Assembly (NCBI GenBank): GCA_034190545.1
Contig: JAXIOF010000029.1
Span: forward strand, 1 to 42,087
DNA: 42,087 nt
DNA from: Candidatus Afararchaeum irisae
Lineage (GTDB): Archaea; Halobacteriota; Halobacteria; Halobacteriales; Afararchaeaceae
Reading direction: 5' to 3'
In this document: one piece after another, positions 28,344 through 36,808 of the stretch
Layout: every line of letters begins with the position of its first letter
Numbering within the stretch: position 1 is the stretch's first letter
Made by a program: the position numbers and the translations under genes
Notes under the pieces: generated by a model
The model's input: only the letters and a program-made list of their open reading frames with translations
Told to the model about the DNA's origin: nothing
Database searches by the model: none

Positions 28344-29678
28344 TCAGTCTATCTCGCTCTGGACGTCTAACTCGTTCATACTGTCGACCTCACTGCTGAT
28401 TCCCTCGACCATAGCCTCCTGTTCCTCGTTCGAGGCGGCTATGTCCTCTGCCTTGTCGGAGACCCTCTCAGCCTTCTCGGATGCCTCGTCTACCATGCTC
28501 GCTATCTCCTCGGAGCTTGATGCCTGCTGGTTCGTGGCACTCGATACCTCCTCTACGCTCTGGGAGACCTCCTCGACCATATCGGCGATCTCCTTGAAGT
28601 TCTCGCCCGCGGTCTCGACCTTGTCGGCACCCTCGTCGATAAGCTGGTTGTTGTCTTCGAGGCTCTCGACTGTCTCCATCGCGTTCTCCTGTATCGTCTC
28701 GACGATCTCCTCTATCTCGCTCGCGTGGCTCTGTGACTCCTCGGCGAGCTGTTTGACCTCATCGGCGACGACAGCGAATCCGTCGCCTGCCTCCCCCGCT
28801 CTTGCCGCCTCTATGTTGGCGTTGAGAGCGAGTAGGTTAGTCTGGTCAGCGATGTCGTTTATGACCTCGACTATCTCGTTTATCTCCTCGACGCTCTTCC
28901 TTAGGTCTTTGACGTCCTCCGAGACCTCGTGAGAAGACTCCTCTATCCTCTCCATCATCTCGACCGCCTCCTCGGCTGACTCCTCTCCCTCCGAAGCCTT
29001 GTCCCTCGCAGTCTCGCTTCTCTGGCTGACCTCGTCGGTACTCGAAGCGATCTCCTCGACGGTCGCACTCAGATTCGAGACCTCGCTCGATATCTGTTCC
29101 ATCGACTCCGACTGTTCGTCGGTGAGGCGACTAATCTCCTGTGAGTTCTGAGCCACGTGCTGGGAGACTTCCTTGAGGTCGTCGACCGAGTCCTTGACGT
29201 TACCCACGGTCTCTTTCTCGTCTGTGAGGTCTCTGAAGGTCTCGGCGATTCCTATTACGTCACCCTCCGTGTCACGAATCGGGCGGCAGATGAGTTCGGT
29301 GGGTATCACCTCGCCGTCGTGGCTTTCCTTGTTGACCTCGACACGTATCTCGTCCTTGCCGTGGTCGACTATCTGGTTGAGAGTGCAGTTATCCGTGCCA
29401 CATACGTCGGGGTTCGAGAACTGGTCGAAGCATTTGACGTCTTCGACACCTTCGGCTTCTATGTCGCCCATCTCCTTCATCTGCTGGTTTTCGAGTATGA
29501 CATTGAAGTCGGTGTCGAGTATTCTCATCGCAGCCCCCGTCGACTCCATCACCGTCCTTATGTTGTTGCCGAGCTCTTCCCTGAACTCCTTCTCAGTCAG
29601 ATCCTTGCCCCCTGAGATGTCCTGAGAGAGGTCAGCGTCGGAGCTGTCATGCCTTGGAAGGCTCTTATCAATAGACAT
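28344..29678 (-). CDS. Soluble chemotaxis transducer with Cys-rich PAS domain
   Basis: This 444-aa methyl-accepting protein has no membrane helix. The N-terminal sensory part (about 35-160) is PAS-like, with a Cys cluster ([16 protein letters not shown]) and later [23 protein letters not shown]. The long coiled signalling domain has the conserved tip [20 protein letters not shown] followed by [14 protein letters not shown]. Cytoplasmic transducers relay internal signals to CheA. The Cys cluster could bind a metal or sense redox state. It is paired with the globin transducer, 128 bases away. Confidence 0.9.
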   Translation of the reverse strand: MSIDKSLPRHDSSDADLSQDISGGKDLTEKEFREELGNNIRTVMESTGAAMRILDTDFNVILENQQMKEMGDIEAEGVEDVKCFDQFSNPDVCGTDNCTLNQIVDHGKDEIRVEVNKESHDGEVIPTELICRPIRDTEGDVIGIAETFRDLTDEKETVGNVKDSVDDLKEVSQHVAQNSQEISRLTDEQSESMEQISSEVSNLSATVEEIASSTDEVSQRSETARDKASEGEESAEEAVEMMERIEESSHEVSEDVKDLRKSVEEINEIVEVINDIADQTNLLALNANIEAARAGEAGDGFAVVADEVKQLAEESQSHASEIEEIVETIQENAMETVESLEDNNQLIDEGADKVETAGENFKEIADMVEEVSQSVEEVSSATNQQASSSEEIASMVDEASEKAERVSDKAEDIAASNEEQEAMVEGISSEVDSMNELDVQSEID

Positions 29679-29806
29679 ATGCCTATACTGGCTTCATCAC
29701 ATGGCTATATATACTTGTATATGTAGGAATTTTGCAAGATTCTCACACAGTAAACCCTACTAAAAATCCGGATATACAGAACGGTCAGACCGCCTTCATC
29801 TCAGCC

Positions 29807-31384
29807 TCAGCCTATCTGCTGTCTGATCTCGTCTATGTCGACTGCTGCCTCGGATATCAGATTCTCAAGTGCCTCGGTTATCAGAACGAAGTCCTCTAGC
29901 TGTTCGTTGGTCTTCTCCTTCATCTCGTGGGTCTTACGTGTCGCAGACTCCGCCTTAGTGCTGACTTCGTCGACCATTCCGGCGACCTCCTCGGTGCTCG
30001 TCGCCTGGTCTTCGGTCGCCTCGGCGACTTCGTTAATTCCGTCGGACGCCTCCTCGACTGCGGAGTTGACCTCCTTGAATGTCTCCGCAGCCGTGTTCAC
30101 AACCGAGATTCCTTCGCTGACGTCTTCGTCCATCTCTTCGAGGCTGTCGAGGGTCTCGTCGGCGGTCTCCTGTATCCCCTCGACGATCTCCTCTATCTCT
30201 GTCGCACGTTCCTGGGACTGTTCGGCGAGATCCTTGACCTCGTCGGCGACGACAGCGAAGCCGTCGCCCGCCTCTCCCGCCCTCGCAGCCTCTATGCTCG
30301 CGTTGAGTGCGAGGAGGTTGGTCTGGTCGGCTATGTCGTTTATGACCTCGACCACCTCGTTTATCTCGTCCATCATGCTGTGGAGGTCTTCCATGTTCTG
30401 TCTGACCTCGTCGTTGGCGTCACGTATGTTACGGATCGATACCTCGGCTCTCTCGGCTTTACGTCTCCCGTCAGTCCCCTTCTGACTCGCCCTGTCAGCT
30501 GCGAGAGAGACCTCGTCGGCACTCGCGGCTATCTCCTCTACCGAAGCACTCAGACCGGATATCTCGGATGCGATCTCGTCTATGTCCTCCTTCTGACCCT
30601 TCACGGTCTCCTCCGTCTCCGACGCGAGTTGGTTGACTTCCTTGCTCGTGTCCTTGACTATCTCGGTGGAGTCCTCGACGCCTTCTGCCATTCTCTCCAT
30701 GGCTTCTATGTTCTCTATATCACTGAGGAACGAGTGCTGGTATGTGTCGACTGCGATCTGCATGTCGAGGTTAGTTATCTTGAGAACCGACATCACGGTC
30801 TCGAAACAGTCGGACAGCTCCGACTCGACTGCTGACTCTATACTGCGTTTGAGATCCGACTCGGAGCCGTAGTCAGAGTCGGAGTCGGAGTTGGATACCT
30901 CGTCGGCGACCCTCTCAGCTATCCCGTCTTGGGCACGTCTCCTTATCTCGGGAAGTATGTTTCTGTAATAGAGTACGTAAGCCCCGAAGTAGTACTTCGG
31001 AGGCATATTTATCATGTCGTGTAGCTTGCCTATCCGTGCGCGGTCTGCGAAGTACTCCGTACTGTAGCTCCCGTTTCCGAGAGACAGAAGATACTCCTTC
31101 TGTGTCTTCTTGAGTTCGGAGACGGGACGTGACGAGCGCTGTAGTATCTCGTCGGTCTCCTCGAACGACTCCAACGTCGCATAGAAGTCGTCGACGGCTT
31201 CGTCCTTTACCTTCTCCAACACAGGAGTGAGCTTCCGGAGTCTCCGAGCGTCCTCGCCGTCGAATCCGATTATCTTCTTTCTGAACTCTATCTCGCTCTC
31301 GTCTATTCCTAACTCGTCTATGAGACTACTGCCGTCAACTTTACTTCCTCTCCCCCCAGAAGAGGACTTTTCCCCCAGGCTCAT
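29807..31384 (-). CDS. hemAT: HemAT-type globin-coupled chemotaxis transducer
   Basis: This is a 525-aa soluble transducer. Residues about 20-185 form a globin-coupled sensor domain; [20 protein letters not shown] places the proximal heme His at residue 122, as in known HemAT aerotaxis sensors. The C-terminal half is a signalling domain with the tip [20 protein letters not shown]. HemAT proteins bind oxygen and direct movement; the heme can also bind NO in related proteins, which is of interest given the NOS gene at 3.4 kb. A short Ser/Asp tract ([14 protein letters not shown]) sits near residue 165. Confidence 0.94.
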   Translation of the reverse strand: MSLGEKSSSGGRGSKVDGSSLIDELGIDESEIEFRKKIIGFDGEDARRLRKLTPVLEKVKDEAVDDFYATLESFEETDEILQRSSRPVSELKKTQKEYLLSLGNGSYSTEYFADRARIGKLHDMINMPPKYYFGAYVLYYRNILPEIRRRAQDGIAERVADEVSNSDSDSDYGSESDLKRSIESAVESELSDCFETVMSVLKITNLDMQIAVDTYQHSFLSDIENIEAMERMAEGVEDSTEIVKDTSKEVNQLASETEETVKGQKEDIDEIASEISGLSASVEEIAASADEVSLAADRASQKGTDGRRKAERAEVSIRNIRDANDEVRQNMEDLHSMMDEINEVVEVINDIADQTNLLALNASIEAARAGEAGDGFAVVADEVKDLAEQSQERATEIEEIVEGIQETADETLDSLEEMDEDVSEGISVVNTAAETFKEVNSAVEEASDGINEVAEATEDQATSTEEVAGMVDEVSTKAESATRKTHEMKEKTNEQLEDFVLITEALENLISEAAVDIDEIRQQIG

Positions 31385-31497
31385 GCGCCTGTCTTCAGCA
31401 CGGTAACTTATATTTTTTTGGGTAGATATGGAAATACCGTAAAAATGTCCTAACCGGGGTTCCTTCCTTTTTTGACCCGCGGACGCGTCGTACGTTT

Positions 31498-32160
31498 ATG
31501 CAAGACCTGACCCATCGTGTCGATGATCAGACCCAGACGTACCCAGGAGACCCCGACGTCGAGATAGAGCCCGACTCGGTCTACTCTGAGGACGGATACA
31601 GGGTCTCACGTCTGTCGCTCGGAAGCCACACCGGAACACACGTCGACGCGCCGTCCCACACAGAGCCCGACGGAGACTCGCTCGGGTCGTACGGAGTAGA
31701 GTCGTTCGTCTTCGAGAGCCTACGTGTCGACTGCCGTGACCTGGGCTCGCGCGAGAGTATAGGTCTCGAACGTCTCCCTGACCTCAGTGCCGATACATCC
31801 GTCGACTGCCTAGTCTTCTGGACGGGCTGGGACAGACACTGGAATACCGACAGATACCTCGATCATCCGTATCTGTCGCGCGAGGCGGCTGAGTACTGTG
31901 CCGAACACGGGGTCGCAGTCGGAACCGACACACTCAGCCCCGATCCGACGCCCTCGGAGGAGTCCCACGACACTAACACGAGCTTCGACGCACACAGTGC
32001 TCTTCTCGGCGAGGGATGTCTGATCTTCGAGAACCTCACGAACCTCGGAAAGCTACCCGAGAGATTCGAACTCCGAGCCTATCCATTACGTCTCGATACC
32101 GACGCGTCGCCCGTGCGTGCTGTCGGGGTTAGACTCAGTAAGACAGATGGAACTGTGTGA
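31498..32160 (+). CDS. Cyclase-family (KynB-like) metal hydrolase
   Basis: The 220-aa protein carries the cyclase family motif HTGTHVDAPSH (about 42-52), which in arylformamidase-like enzymes binds zinc or manganese. The second conserved part is GVAVGTDTLSPDP. Substrates in the family range from N-formylkynurenine to lactams, and no kynurenine genes are near, so the substrate is unassigned. The ATG follows a promoter region shared with hemAT and is probably leaderless. Confidence 0.87.
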   Translation: MQDLTHRVDDQTQTYPGDPDVEIEPDSVYSEDGYRVSRLSLGSHTGTHVDAPSHTEPDGDSLGSYGVESFVFESLRVDCRDLGSRESIGLERLPDLSADTSVDCLVFWTGWDRHWNTDRYLDHPYLSREAAEYCAEHGVAVGTDTLSPDPTPSEESHDTNTSFDAHSALLGEGCLIFENLTNLGKLPERFELRAYPLRLDTDASPVRAVGVRLSKTDGTV

Positions 32161-32171
32161 ACCGGGTTGGG

Positions 32172-33416
32172 CTACTCGTACCTGAGGGCGTCTATGGGGT
32201 TTACCTTCGATGCCCTCCAGGCGGGATATATGCCCGCGACCACACCGACTGTGACTCCCATGAAGACCGAGAAGACGACCCATCCGACTGCGGGAGTGAA
32301 GCCGACACCCGCATAGACCGTAGCACCCCAGGCTATTCCGAGACCGATGGGTATTCCGATGACTGATCCCGCGGTGCTCAGTAGGACAGCCTCGGTGAGG
32401 AAGAGCTTCACGACGTCGCGGTTGGTAGCTCCGACTGACTTCATTATTCCAATCTCCTTCGTACGTTCGGTCACGCTCACGAGTGTGATGTTAGCTATTC
32501 CGACCGCGCCGACTACGAGTGATATAACGGCTATCCCCGTCACGAACTTAGTTATCCTGTCTATGACGTCCTGTATCTCGTCTATTATGTCGCCGCTCGT
32601 CTGAACCGTGAATCCACTGTTGTCGGGAACCAGACCCGAGGCGTCGGAGCTCTGTCTGAGGTACTCCTCGATCTTGTCTCCCGTCTCTCCGACACTTTCA
32701 GTGTCAGCGACGACAGTCATCTGTGGGTAGGCTTTCTGGTCGTATCCGAGACCCGGTACCGTCACTGTCGTGGTGTAGAAAGGATCTGAGGGTAGGTAGA
32801 AACGCGGGACTGCGTCGCCGAATCCCGTGACGAACTCGCCCTGTGTCGACGACACTATTCCGACTACTCTTAACTCGGTCTCCTCGCCTGACGAGTCTGT
32901 CATAACCACCGTCGAGCCGACTGTGACGTTCTCCCCGAACGCCTCTGCGGCGGGCTGATTCATGACTATCTCGTCGGATCCAGACCTGAATCCACGCCCC
33001 TCCAAGACGGATTCCTGGCTAAACGTCTCGGGAACCGTGGCGATCACTGTCTGTTGTGCGACTGTCCGGTTGGCATACGACAGGGACGACACCGGAATTA
33101 TTCCTCTCGGTATCACCTTCTTGACCCCCTCTATCTCCGAGATCTCTTCTACGTCACCCGTCGTAAACACGGGGTTTATCGAGGCTCCGAAGTCGGTCGG
33201 GGCACCGTGTTCGTCCTCGCCCGGAAAGACATAGATGTTGTTAGCGTTCGTAGTGCCTATCTGACCCACGACGTCAGCCCTGACACTCGCGCCGAATGTT
33301 GAGAAGACTATCACAGACGCGATACCGATCACGACACCTAAGACTGTGAGAGAAGACCTCAGACGGTGAGCACGTATCGAACGTCCGGATATACGTAGTA
33401 TCTCTTTCAGCTTCAT
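32172..33416 (-). CDS. ABC transporter permease, MacB/FtsX type
   Basis: In this 414-aa protein, one N-terminal helix (SLTVLGVVIGIASVIVFSTF) is followed by a large extracellular MacB-like domain (about 45-275). Three C-terminal helices then bear the FtsX signature ERTKEIGIMKSVGATNRDV. It partners the ATPase encoded immediately upstream (4-base overlap). MacB/LolCE-type exporters use mechanotransmission to move lipoproteins, peptides or toxins. The divergent LolA-like gene supports a lipoprotein or surface-protein role. Confidence 0.9.
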   Translation of the reverse strand: MKLKEILRISGRSIRAHRLRSSLTVLGVVIGIASVIVFSTFGASVRADVVGQIGTTNANNIYVFPGEDEHGAPTDFGASINPVFTTGDVEEISEIEGVKKVIPRGIIPVSSLSYANRTVAQQTVIATVPETFSQESVLEGRGFRSGSDEIVMNQPAAEAFGENVTVGSTVVMTDSSGEETELRVVGIVSSTQGEFVTGFGDAVPRFYLPSDPFYTTTVTVPGLGYDQKAYPQMTVVADTESVGETGDKIEEYLRQSSDASGLVPDNSGFTVQTSGDIIDEIQDVIDRITKFVTGIAVISLVVGAVGIANITLVSVTERTKEIGIMKSVGATNRDVVKLFLTEAVLLSTAGSVIGIPIGLGIAWGATVYAGVGFTPAVGWVVFSVFMGVTVGVVAGIYPAWRASKVNPIDALRYE

Positions 33417-34150
33417 ACTCGATCCCCTTTTCTGAGATCTTCGACTCTCTCAACGTCGCCGTCACGGATATGTACGATTCTCTCAGCATGTTCGGCAATA
33501 CGGCGTGAGTGTGTCACGAGGAGAACCGTGTTTCCGTCGTCGTGAATCTCCGAGAGTAGATCCATTATCTCGTCCCCCGTCTCGGTGTCTATGTTTCCCG
33601 TGGGCTCGTCGGCGAGAACTACCGACGGGTCCGGGGCAAGCGCGCGTGCTATCGCAACACGCTGTCTCTGTCCTCCGCTAAGCTGGGTCGGCTTGTGGTC
33701 GTATCTGTCTCCTAAGCCGACGTCGTCGAGGCTCTGTCTCGCGCGTTCGAGCCTTTCTTCCTTTCCCCATCCGGCGAAAGCCAGAGGCAGTGCGACGTTC
33801 TCGACGGCTGTGAGACGAGGCATTAAGTTGAAAGTCTGGAATATAAATCCGACCTCTGTACCTCTAAGGGACGCACGTCTGTCCCCGGTAACCGACCCTA
33901 TCTCCTCGTCACGTATCCTCACTTCACCCTCGTCGGGAACATCTAGACCGCCTATGAGGTTCAGAAGAGTGCTCTTACCCGATCCGCTCGGACCCATGAC
34001 TGCGGTGTACGATCCCTCACGCAGACTCACCGAGACCCCGTCGAGAGCCTTTACGGTGCCGCCGAGGTCGTACCTCTTGACGACGTCAGCGACCTCGACT
34101 ACCGTCTCCGACAGAGAGCCGTCGCCCGGGGCTGAGTTAGCGTGTGTCAC
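33413..34150 (-). CDS. ABC transporter ATP-binding protein, LolD/MacB type
   Basis: This 245-aa ATPase has Walker [10 protein letters not shown] (about 54-62), signature [15 protein letters not shown], Walker [13 protein letters not shown] and the switch His in [17 protein letters not shown] and the ERLERAR loop are typical of the LolD/MacB family. Translation is coupled to the permease by a 4-base overlap. Confidence 0.93.
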   Translation of the reverse strand: MTHANSAPGDGSLSETVVEVADVVKRYDLGGTVKALDGVSVSLREGSYTAVMGPSGSGKSTLLNLIGGLDVPDEGEVRIRDEEIGSVTGDRRASLRGTEVGFIFQTFNLMPRLTAVENVALPLAFAGWGKEERLERARQSLDDVGLGDRYDHKPTQLSGGQRQRVAIARALAPDPSVVLADEPTGNIDTETGDEIMDLLSEIHDDGNTVLLVTHSRRIAEHAERIVHIRDGDVERVEDLRKGDRV

Positions 34151-34243
34151 TACTCAAGATAGAGCCTGAGACCGTATATACCTTTGTCCTATCCGCCGTA
34201 CGGCAGTGGTTCGTCTCTCTAGAACGTCGAACACGCACAAGCC

Positions 34244-34272
34244 ATTTAACCGTACAGTGTGTATGTATCGTG
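34244..34272 (+). promoter_or_regulatory. Promoter of the LolA-like gene
   Basis: ATTTAAC (34244-34250) lies about 26 bases before the ATG at 34273, consistent with a leaderless transcript. This supports choosing 34273 over the longer open frame that begins at 34144. Confidence 0.5.
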
Positions 34273-35586
34273 ATGGATAAGAGAGACAGCCCCACCGACA
34301 CTGACACCGACACCGCAGCCGACGACTCAGAAAGCCGGGGTATCACGGACAGCTTCGGTCTACTTGCGATAGCTCTTCTCGTAATAGGTGTCGTAGGAGC
34401 GGGTCTTACTATAGCCCAGACCCCGATGGGTACTGACTCGGGCGACGACGCGACGGTGACCGCAGACTCGGTTCTCGACGGGGTACACGAGAGGTACAAC
34501 TCCTCCGAGACTCTCGCCGGAAACGCGACTGTCGAGGTCAGTAAGGAGGGTGAAACCAGAAGCTACGCAGTCTCGTTCGCCGCTACCGACGAGAACGAGT
34601 CACGTGTCTCGGTAGAGACTGAGAACGGATCTGTTGTAATGGGATCGAACGGCTCGGCTGTCTGGCTACATTCCGAGAAGACGGGCTTAACACGTGTCTA
34701 CAGCCGCGACGAGATACATGACTTTAAGCAGGGTGACGCCGATCCCTTCGAAGGACACGGATTCAACCACAGCAAGTCTGAGTATCCGGGAGCGTGGGGG
34801 TCGTTCGACGCCAACATGAACATGACTCAGCCGTGGAATGCCGACGGTCTCCCTAACCACAGCTTCAGACACAGTCACAGCGACTTTTCGAACCACAGCC
34901 TAAACAGTACGTCTGAGTACGTCGGAACACAGAGTATCCGTGGCACCGAAGCACACGTAGTTGAGATAACTCTCAGAGATGAGAACCAGAGCCTACATCC
35001 CGAGACCCTCGTGACCTACTGGGTCTCGGACGACAACGTAGTTCTGAGACAGGAGGTGGAGACCCCGAACGCGACTGTCACAGTCGACATGACCCGGACG
35101 AGGTTCAACGTGAGTATAGCCGACTCAACCTTCGAGCCTCCGACTGACGGAGAAGGCTCACAGTTCGCGACTTCGACCTTCGACTCCTTCGACGGTCTAC
35201 AGGACTCGACCGATTTCGATCTACTCCGCCTAGGCTCGAACTACAGCTTCGACGAGGGACGTAAGATCGTCTACGCGGGTGAGACAGCCGCAGTACAGGA
35301 GTACGTAGACGACGGATCGCGTCTCAGAGTCGTCTCAGCCGAAGAAACCAGCCGAAGCTTCGGCTTCGCTGATCGGCACACGGGTACCAGCGTAAACAAG
35401 ACATCGACTCAGGAGACTGAGGTCGTTATAGACGGAGTCAACACGACAGTCACTGTCTCGGAGACGAGCCGAGGAGCCGCAGTCTCTTGGACTCACGAGA
35501 CAGACGGAGACAAACTCAGACACGCAGTAGTCTCCGAGACGGAGTCTGCCGAGACGGTCTTAGAGGTCGTCGAGAATCTCGGCTGA
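34273..35586 (+). CDS. LolA-like membrane-anchored outer-surface protein
   Basis: In this 437-aa protein, a DT-rich cytoplasmic tail (SPTDTDTDTAADD) precedes one helix (GLLAIALLVIGVVGAGLTIA, about 32-51). A long extracellular part rich in Asn-x-Ser/Thr sites follows. The region about 70-290 resembles LolA/LppX lipoprotein carriers (DGVHERYNSSETLAGNATVEV; later NVVLRQEVETPNATVTVD). About 300-437 is a second lipoprotein-sorting/DUF4367-like domain. It is divergent from a LolD/MacB-type transporter, suggesting a common lipid or lipoprotein-handling job. The ATG choice follows the promoter and the membrane-anchor layout. Confidence 0.78.
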   Translation: MDKRDSPTDTDTDTAADDSESRGITDSFGLLAIALLVIGVVGAGLTIAQTPMGTDSGDDATVTADSVLDGVHERYNSSETLAGNATVEVSKEGETRSYAVSFAATDENESRVSVETENGSVVMGSNGSAVWLHSEKTGLTRVYSRDEIHDFKQGDADPFEGHGFNHSKSEYPGAWGSFDANMNMTQPWNADGLPNHSFRHSHSDFSNHSLNSTSEYVGTQSIRGTEAHVVEITLRDENQSLHPETLVTYWVSDDNVVLRQEVETPNATVTVDMTRTRFNVSIADSTFEPPTDGEGSQFATSTFDSFDGLQDSTDFDLLRLGSNYSFDEGRKIVYAGETAAVQEYVDDGSRLRVVSAEETSRSFGFADRHTGTSVNKTSTQETEVVIDGVNTTVTVSETSRGAAVSWTHETDGDKLRHAVVSETESAETVLEVVENLG

Positions 35587-35627
35587 GGCTTAAGTTTACC
35601 ATCAGAAATGCTTATACTGGAGGACAT

Positions 35628-35670
35628 TCACAAAGCGAAGCTCTGTGAGTAAGCAAGATCAAAGATCTTG
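35628..35670. repeat. Two hairpins after the LolA-like gene
   Basis: TCACAAAGC-GAA-GCTCTGTGA (35628-35648, one mismatch) and CAAGATC-AAA-GATCTTG (35654-35670) are trinucleotide-loop hairpins of the same style as those at 26 kb and 36 kb. They lie about 40 bases past the stop and could also act as a transcription end, but no T-run follows. Confidence 0.6.
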
Positions 35671-35771
35671 TTACAAAAATAGATAAAGATAAAGATTGAA
35701 TACGGTCTTCTCGGAAAACGTCGGATACGGTACCCGTGTTATTCTTTGCGACTTATAGGAAAAATTCGTAT

Positions 35772-36060
35772 TCACGTTCTTTTGTCCTTCAGTATGAGAG
35801 GAGTCGAGAACTCCACGGTGTCGAGAACCGGATCGTTGGTCGCCTCCAGAACTACGGGAGGTGCGACGCCTGCCTCCTCATCCTCTATCCAACGACTGAG
35901 ACAGAGACACCAGCGGTCTCCGGGCTCGAGATCCGCAAACTCCACCTCAGGACGTTCACGAATCCGAAGATTCGTGTGCACACGAGGGCTTTAAGAGTCC
36001 TCGTTTAGGGGGAGAATATCAAGCTTTGCCTCTGGTTCTAAAGGAGAGCAGCGAGAGTTC
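35772..36060 (-). pseudogene. Decayed DUF2237-family gene
   Basis: The minus-strand frame ending at 35772 contains RPEVEFADLEPGDRWCLC, then SRWIEDEEAGVAPPVVLEAT. This is the unmistakable C-terminal half of the DUF2237 family, of unknown function. The N-terminal half is gone: the expected Cys/Gly-rich segment is missing, and a hairpin (CACGAATC-CGAA-GATTCGTG, 35957-35976) sits at the junction. Farther upstream a TAA interrupts the frame. A faint RN....PLEP match (about 36055-36025) may be the original start. The 36061-36176 repeat abuts this point. The gene is judged dead, partly through hairpin insertion. Confidence 0.7.
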
Positions 36061-36176
36061 CACGGGTTTCCGAAAACCGTAGGTTTTCGGCTTCGTGAAT
36101 CATTGATTCACGGGCTACAAAATCAGAGATTTTGTAACTTTAGCAAATCTTCGATTTGCGAAACACCTGACCCGTG
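36061..36176. repeat. 116-bp four-armed (cloverleaf-like) repeat, copy A
   Basis: The ends pair as CACGGGT...ACCCGTG, with inner TTTC/GAAA pairing. Between them lie four perfect hairpins: CCGAAAACC-GTA-GGTTTTCGG, CGTGAATC-ATT-GATTCACG, ACAAAATC-AGA-GATTTTGT and GCAAATC-TTC-GATTTGC. They are joined by constant linkers (CTT, GGCT, AACTTTA). Copy B has the same length, linkers and fold with different arm sequences. No protein is encoded. It could be a mobile DNA or a structured RNA. Confidence 0.85.
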
Positions 36177-36206
36177 TTTTGCTGAACGTAGTGAAGCAAA
36201 GCAAGG

Positions 36207-36260
36207 AACGTTCGTGAATCTATGATTCACGAGCCTGCAAATCTCTGATTTGCAGACGTT
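36207..36260. repeat. Two-armed hairpin module
   Basis: Outer arms AACGT (36207-36211) and ACGTT (36256-36260) enclose TCGTGAATC-TAT-GATTCACGA and TGCAAATC-TCT-GATTTGCA. It uses the same arm sequences as the 116-bp repeats in a smaller layout, suggesting modular assembly. Confidence 0.75.
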
Positions 36261-36269
36261 AGTGACTGT

Positions 36270-36600
36270 GGGTGAATCGCGTCGAAGTATTTAACTAACC
36301 CTACGTTGTATAATGGTTGGAGGGTAATTATAGGCATCACAAAACCCTGAAGCATGGTGAGTCTTGTCTTGTCGTGCCGTGAGTGAAGTGGCATACGCCT
36401 ACGGACAGTATGCAACTGCATACGCTCGCACGGACTGTGCGAGTGATAAACCTTCGGCGGTGATAGAAACCCTATCACGGAAGGTGAAGCCTGTTCGGGT
36501 GTTTGTTCCTCCACACGACCATTCAACATGGAAGTGCAGGCGGAATTAAATTCCGTTGCTCCGTTACGCTGGCATAGTGTCAGAGGATAGATACGGAAGC
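36270..36600. other. Gene-free stretch with further palindromes between repeat copies
   Basis: No credible gene is seen in these bases. Short frames here match no family. Palindromes continue: GTATGCAACTGCATAC (36408-36423), CTCGCACGGACTGTGCGAG (36425-36443, one wobble), GTGATAG-AAACC-CTATCAC (36460-36478) and CGGAATTAAATTCCG (36541-36555). A TATA-like tatttaac is at 36288-36295. The stretch may be the decayed body of a mobile element or a structured RNA. Confidence 0.5.
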
Positions 36601-36716
36601 CACGGGTTTCCGAAATCTGTGATTTCGGCTTCGTGAATCAATGATTCACGGGCTGTGAAATCGTAGATTTCACAACTTTAGCAAATCCTTCGGATTTGCG
36701 AAACACCCGACCCGTG
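36601..36716. repeat. 116-bp four-armed (cloverleaf-like) repeat, copy B
   Basis: This has the same plan as copy A with terminal CACGGGT...ACCCGTG (8 bp when the flanking C and G are counted). The arms are CCGAAATC-TGT-GATTTCGG, CGTGAATC-AAT-GATTCACG, GTGAAATC-GTA-GATTTCAC and GCAAATCC-TTC-GGATTTGC. Three arms differ from copy A in stem sequence, yet every stem is perfect, so changes are compensated. Arm 2 differs only in its loop (AAT against ATT), exactly what inversion of that arm would give. Confidence 0.85.
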
Positions 36717-36751
36717 GTACTTCACGAGGTCTGAGATATCCGTAATTCACC

Positions 36752-36780
36752 AACAGCCTTATTAACAGCCTTATTATATC
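36752..36780 (+). promoter_or_regulatory. Tandem 12-base repeat overlapping the kinase promoter
   Basis: AACAGCCTTATT occurs twice head to tail (36752-36763 and 36764-36775) and runs into TTATTATATC, a TATA-like element about 30 bases before the ATG at 36809. The gene is probably leaderless. The repeat could be a regulator site or a simple duplication. Confidence 0.5.
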
Positions 36781-36808
36781 TAAAACGGTTGGTGTACTCG
36801 AACTGGAT

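Noticed and set aside
29927-30835. 302-codon open frame opposite the HemAT gene
   Set aside because: It is antisense to a strongly conserved transducer; its composition is a mirror of the coding strand and it has no recognisable domain.
34144-34272. N-terminal 43-codon extension of the LolA-like protein
   Set aside because: It would overlap the divergent ATPase gene start, and a TATA element sits at the correct distance from the ATG at 34273.
36061-36176. tRNA gene, because of the cloverleaf-like fold
   Set aside because: It lacks the T-loop GTTCGA box, the D-loop, a 7-base anticodon loop and a 7-bp plain acceptor stem; loops are three bases.
36227-36549. Open frames on both strands between the two 116-bp repeats, considered as transposase remnants
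   Set aside because: Neither translation shows TnpA HUH/Tyr motifs or TnpB RuvC/zinc-finger motifs; hairpin palindromes account for most of the sequence.
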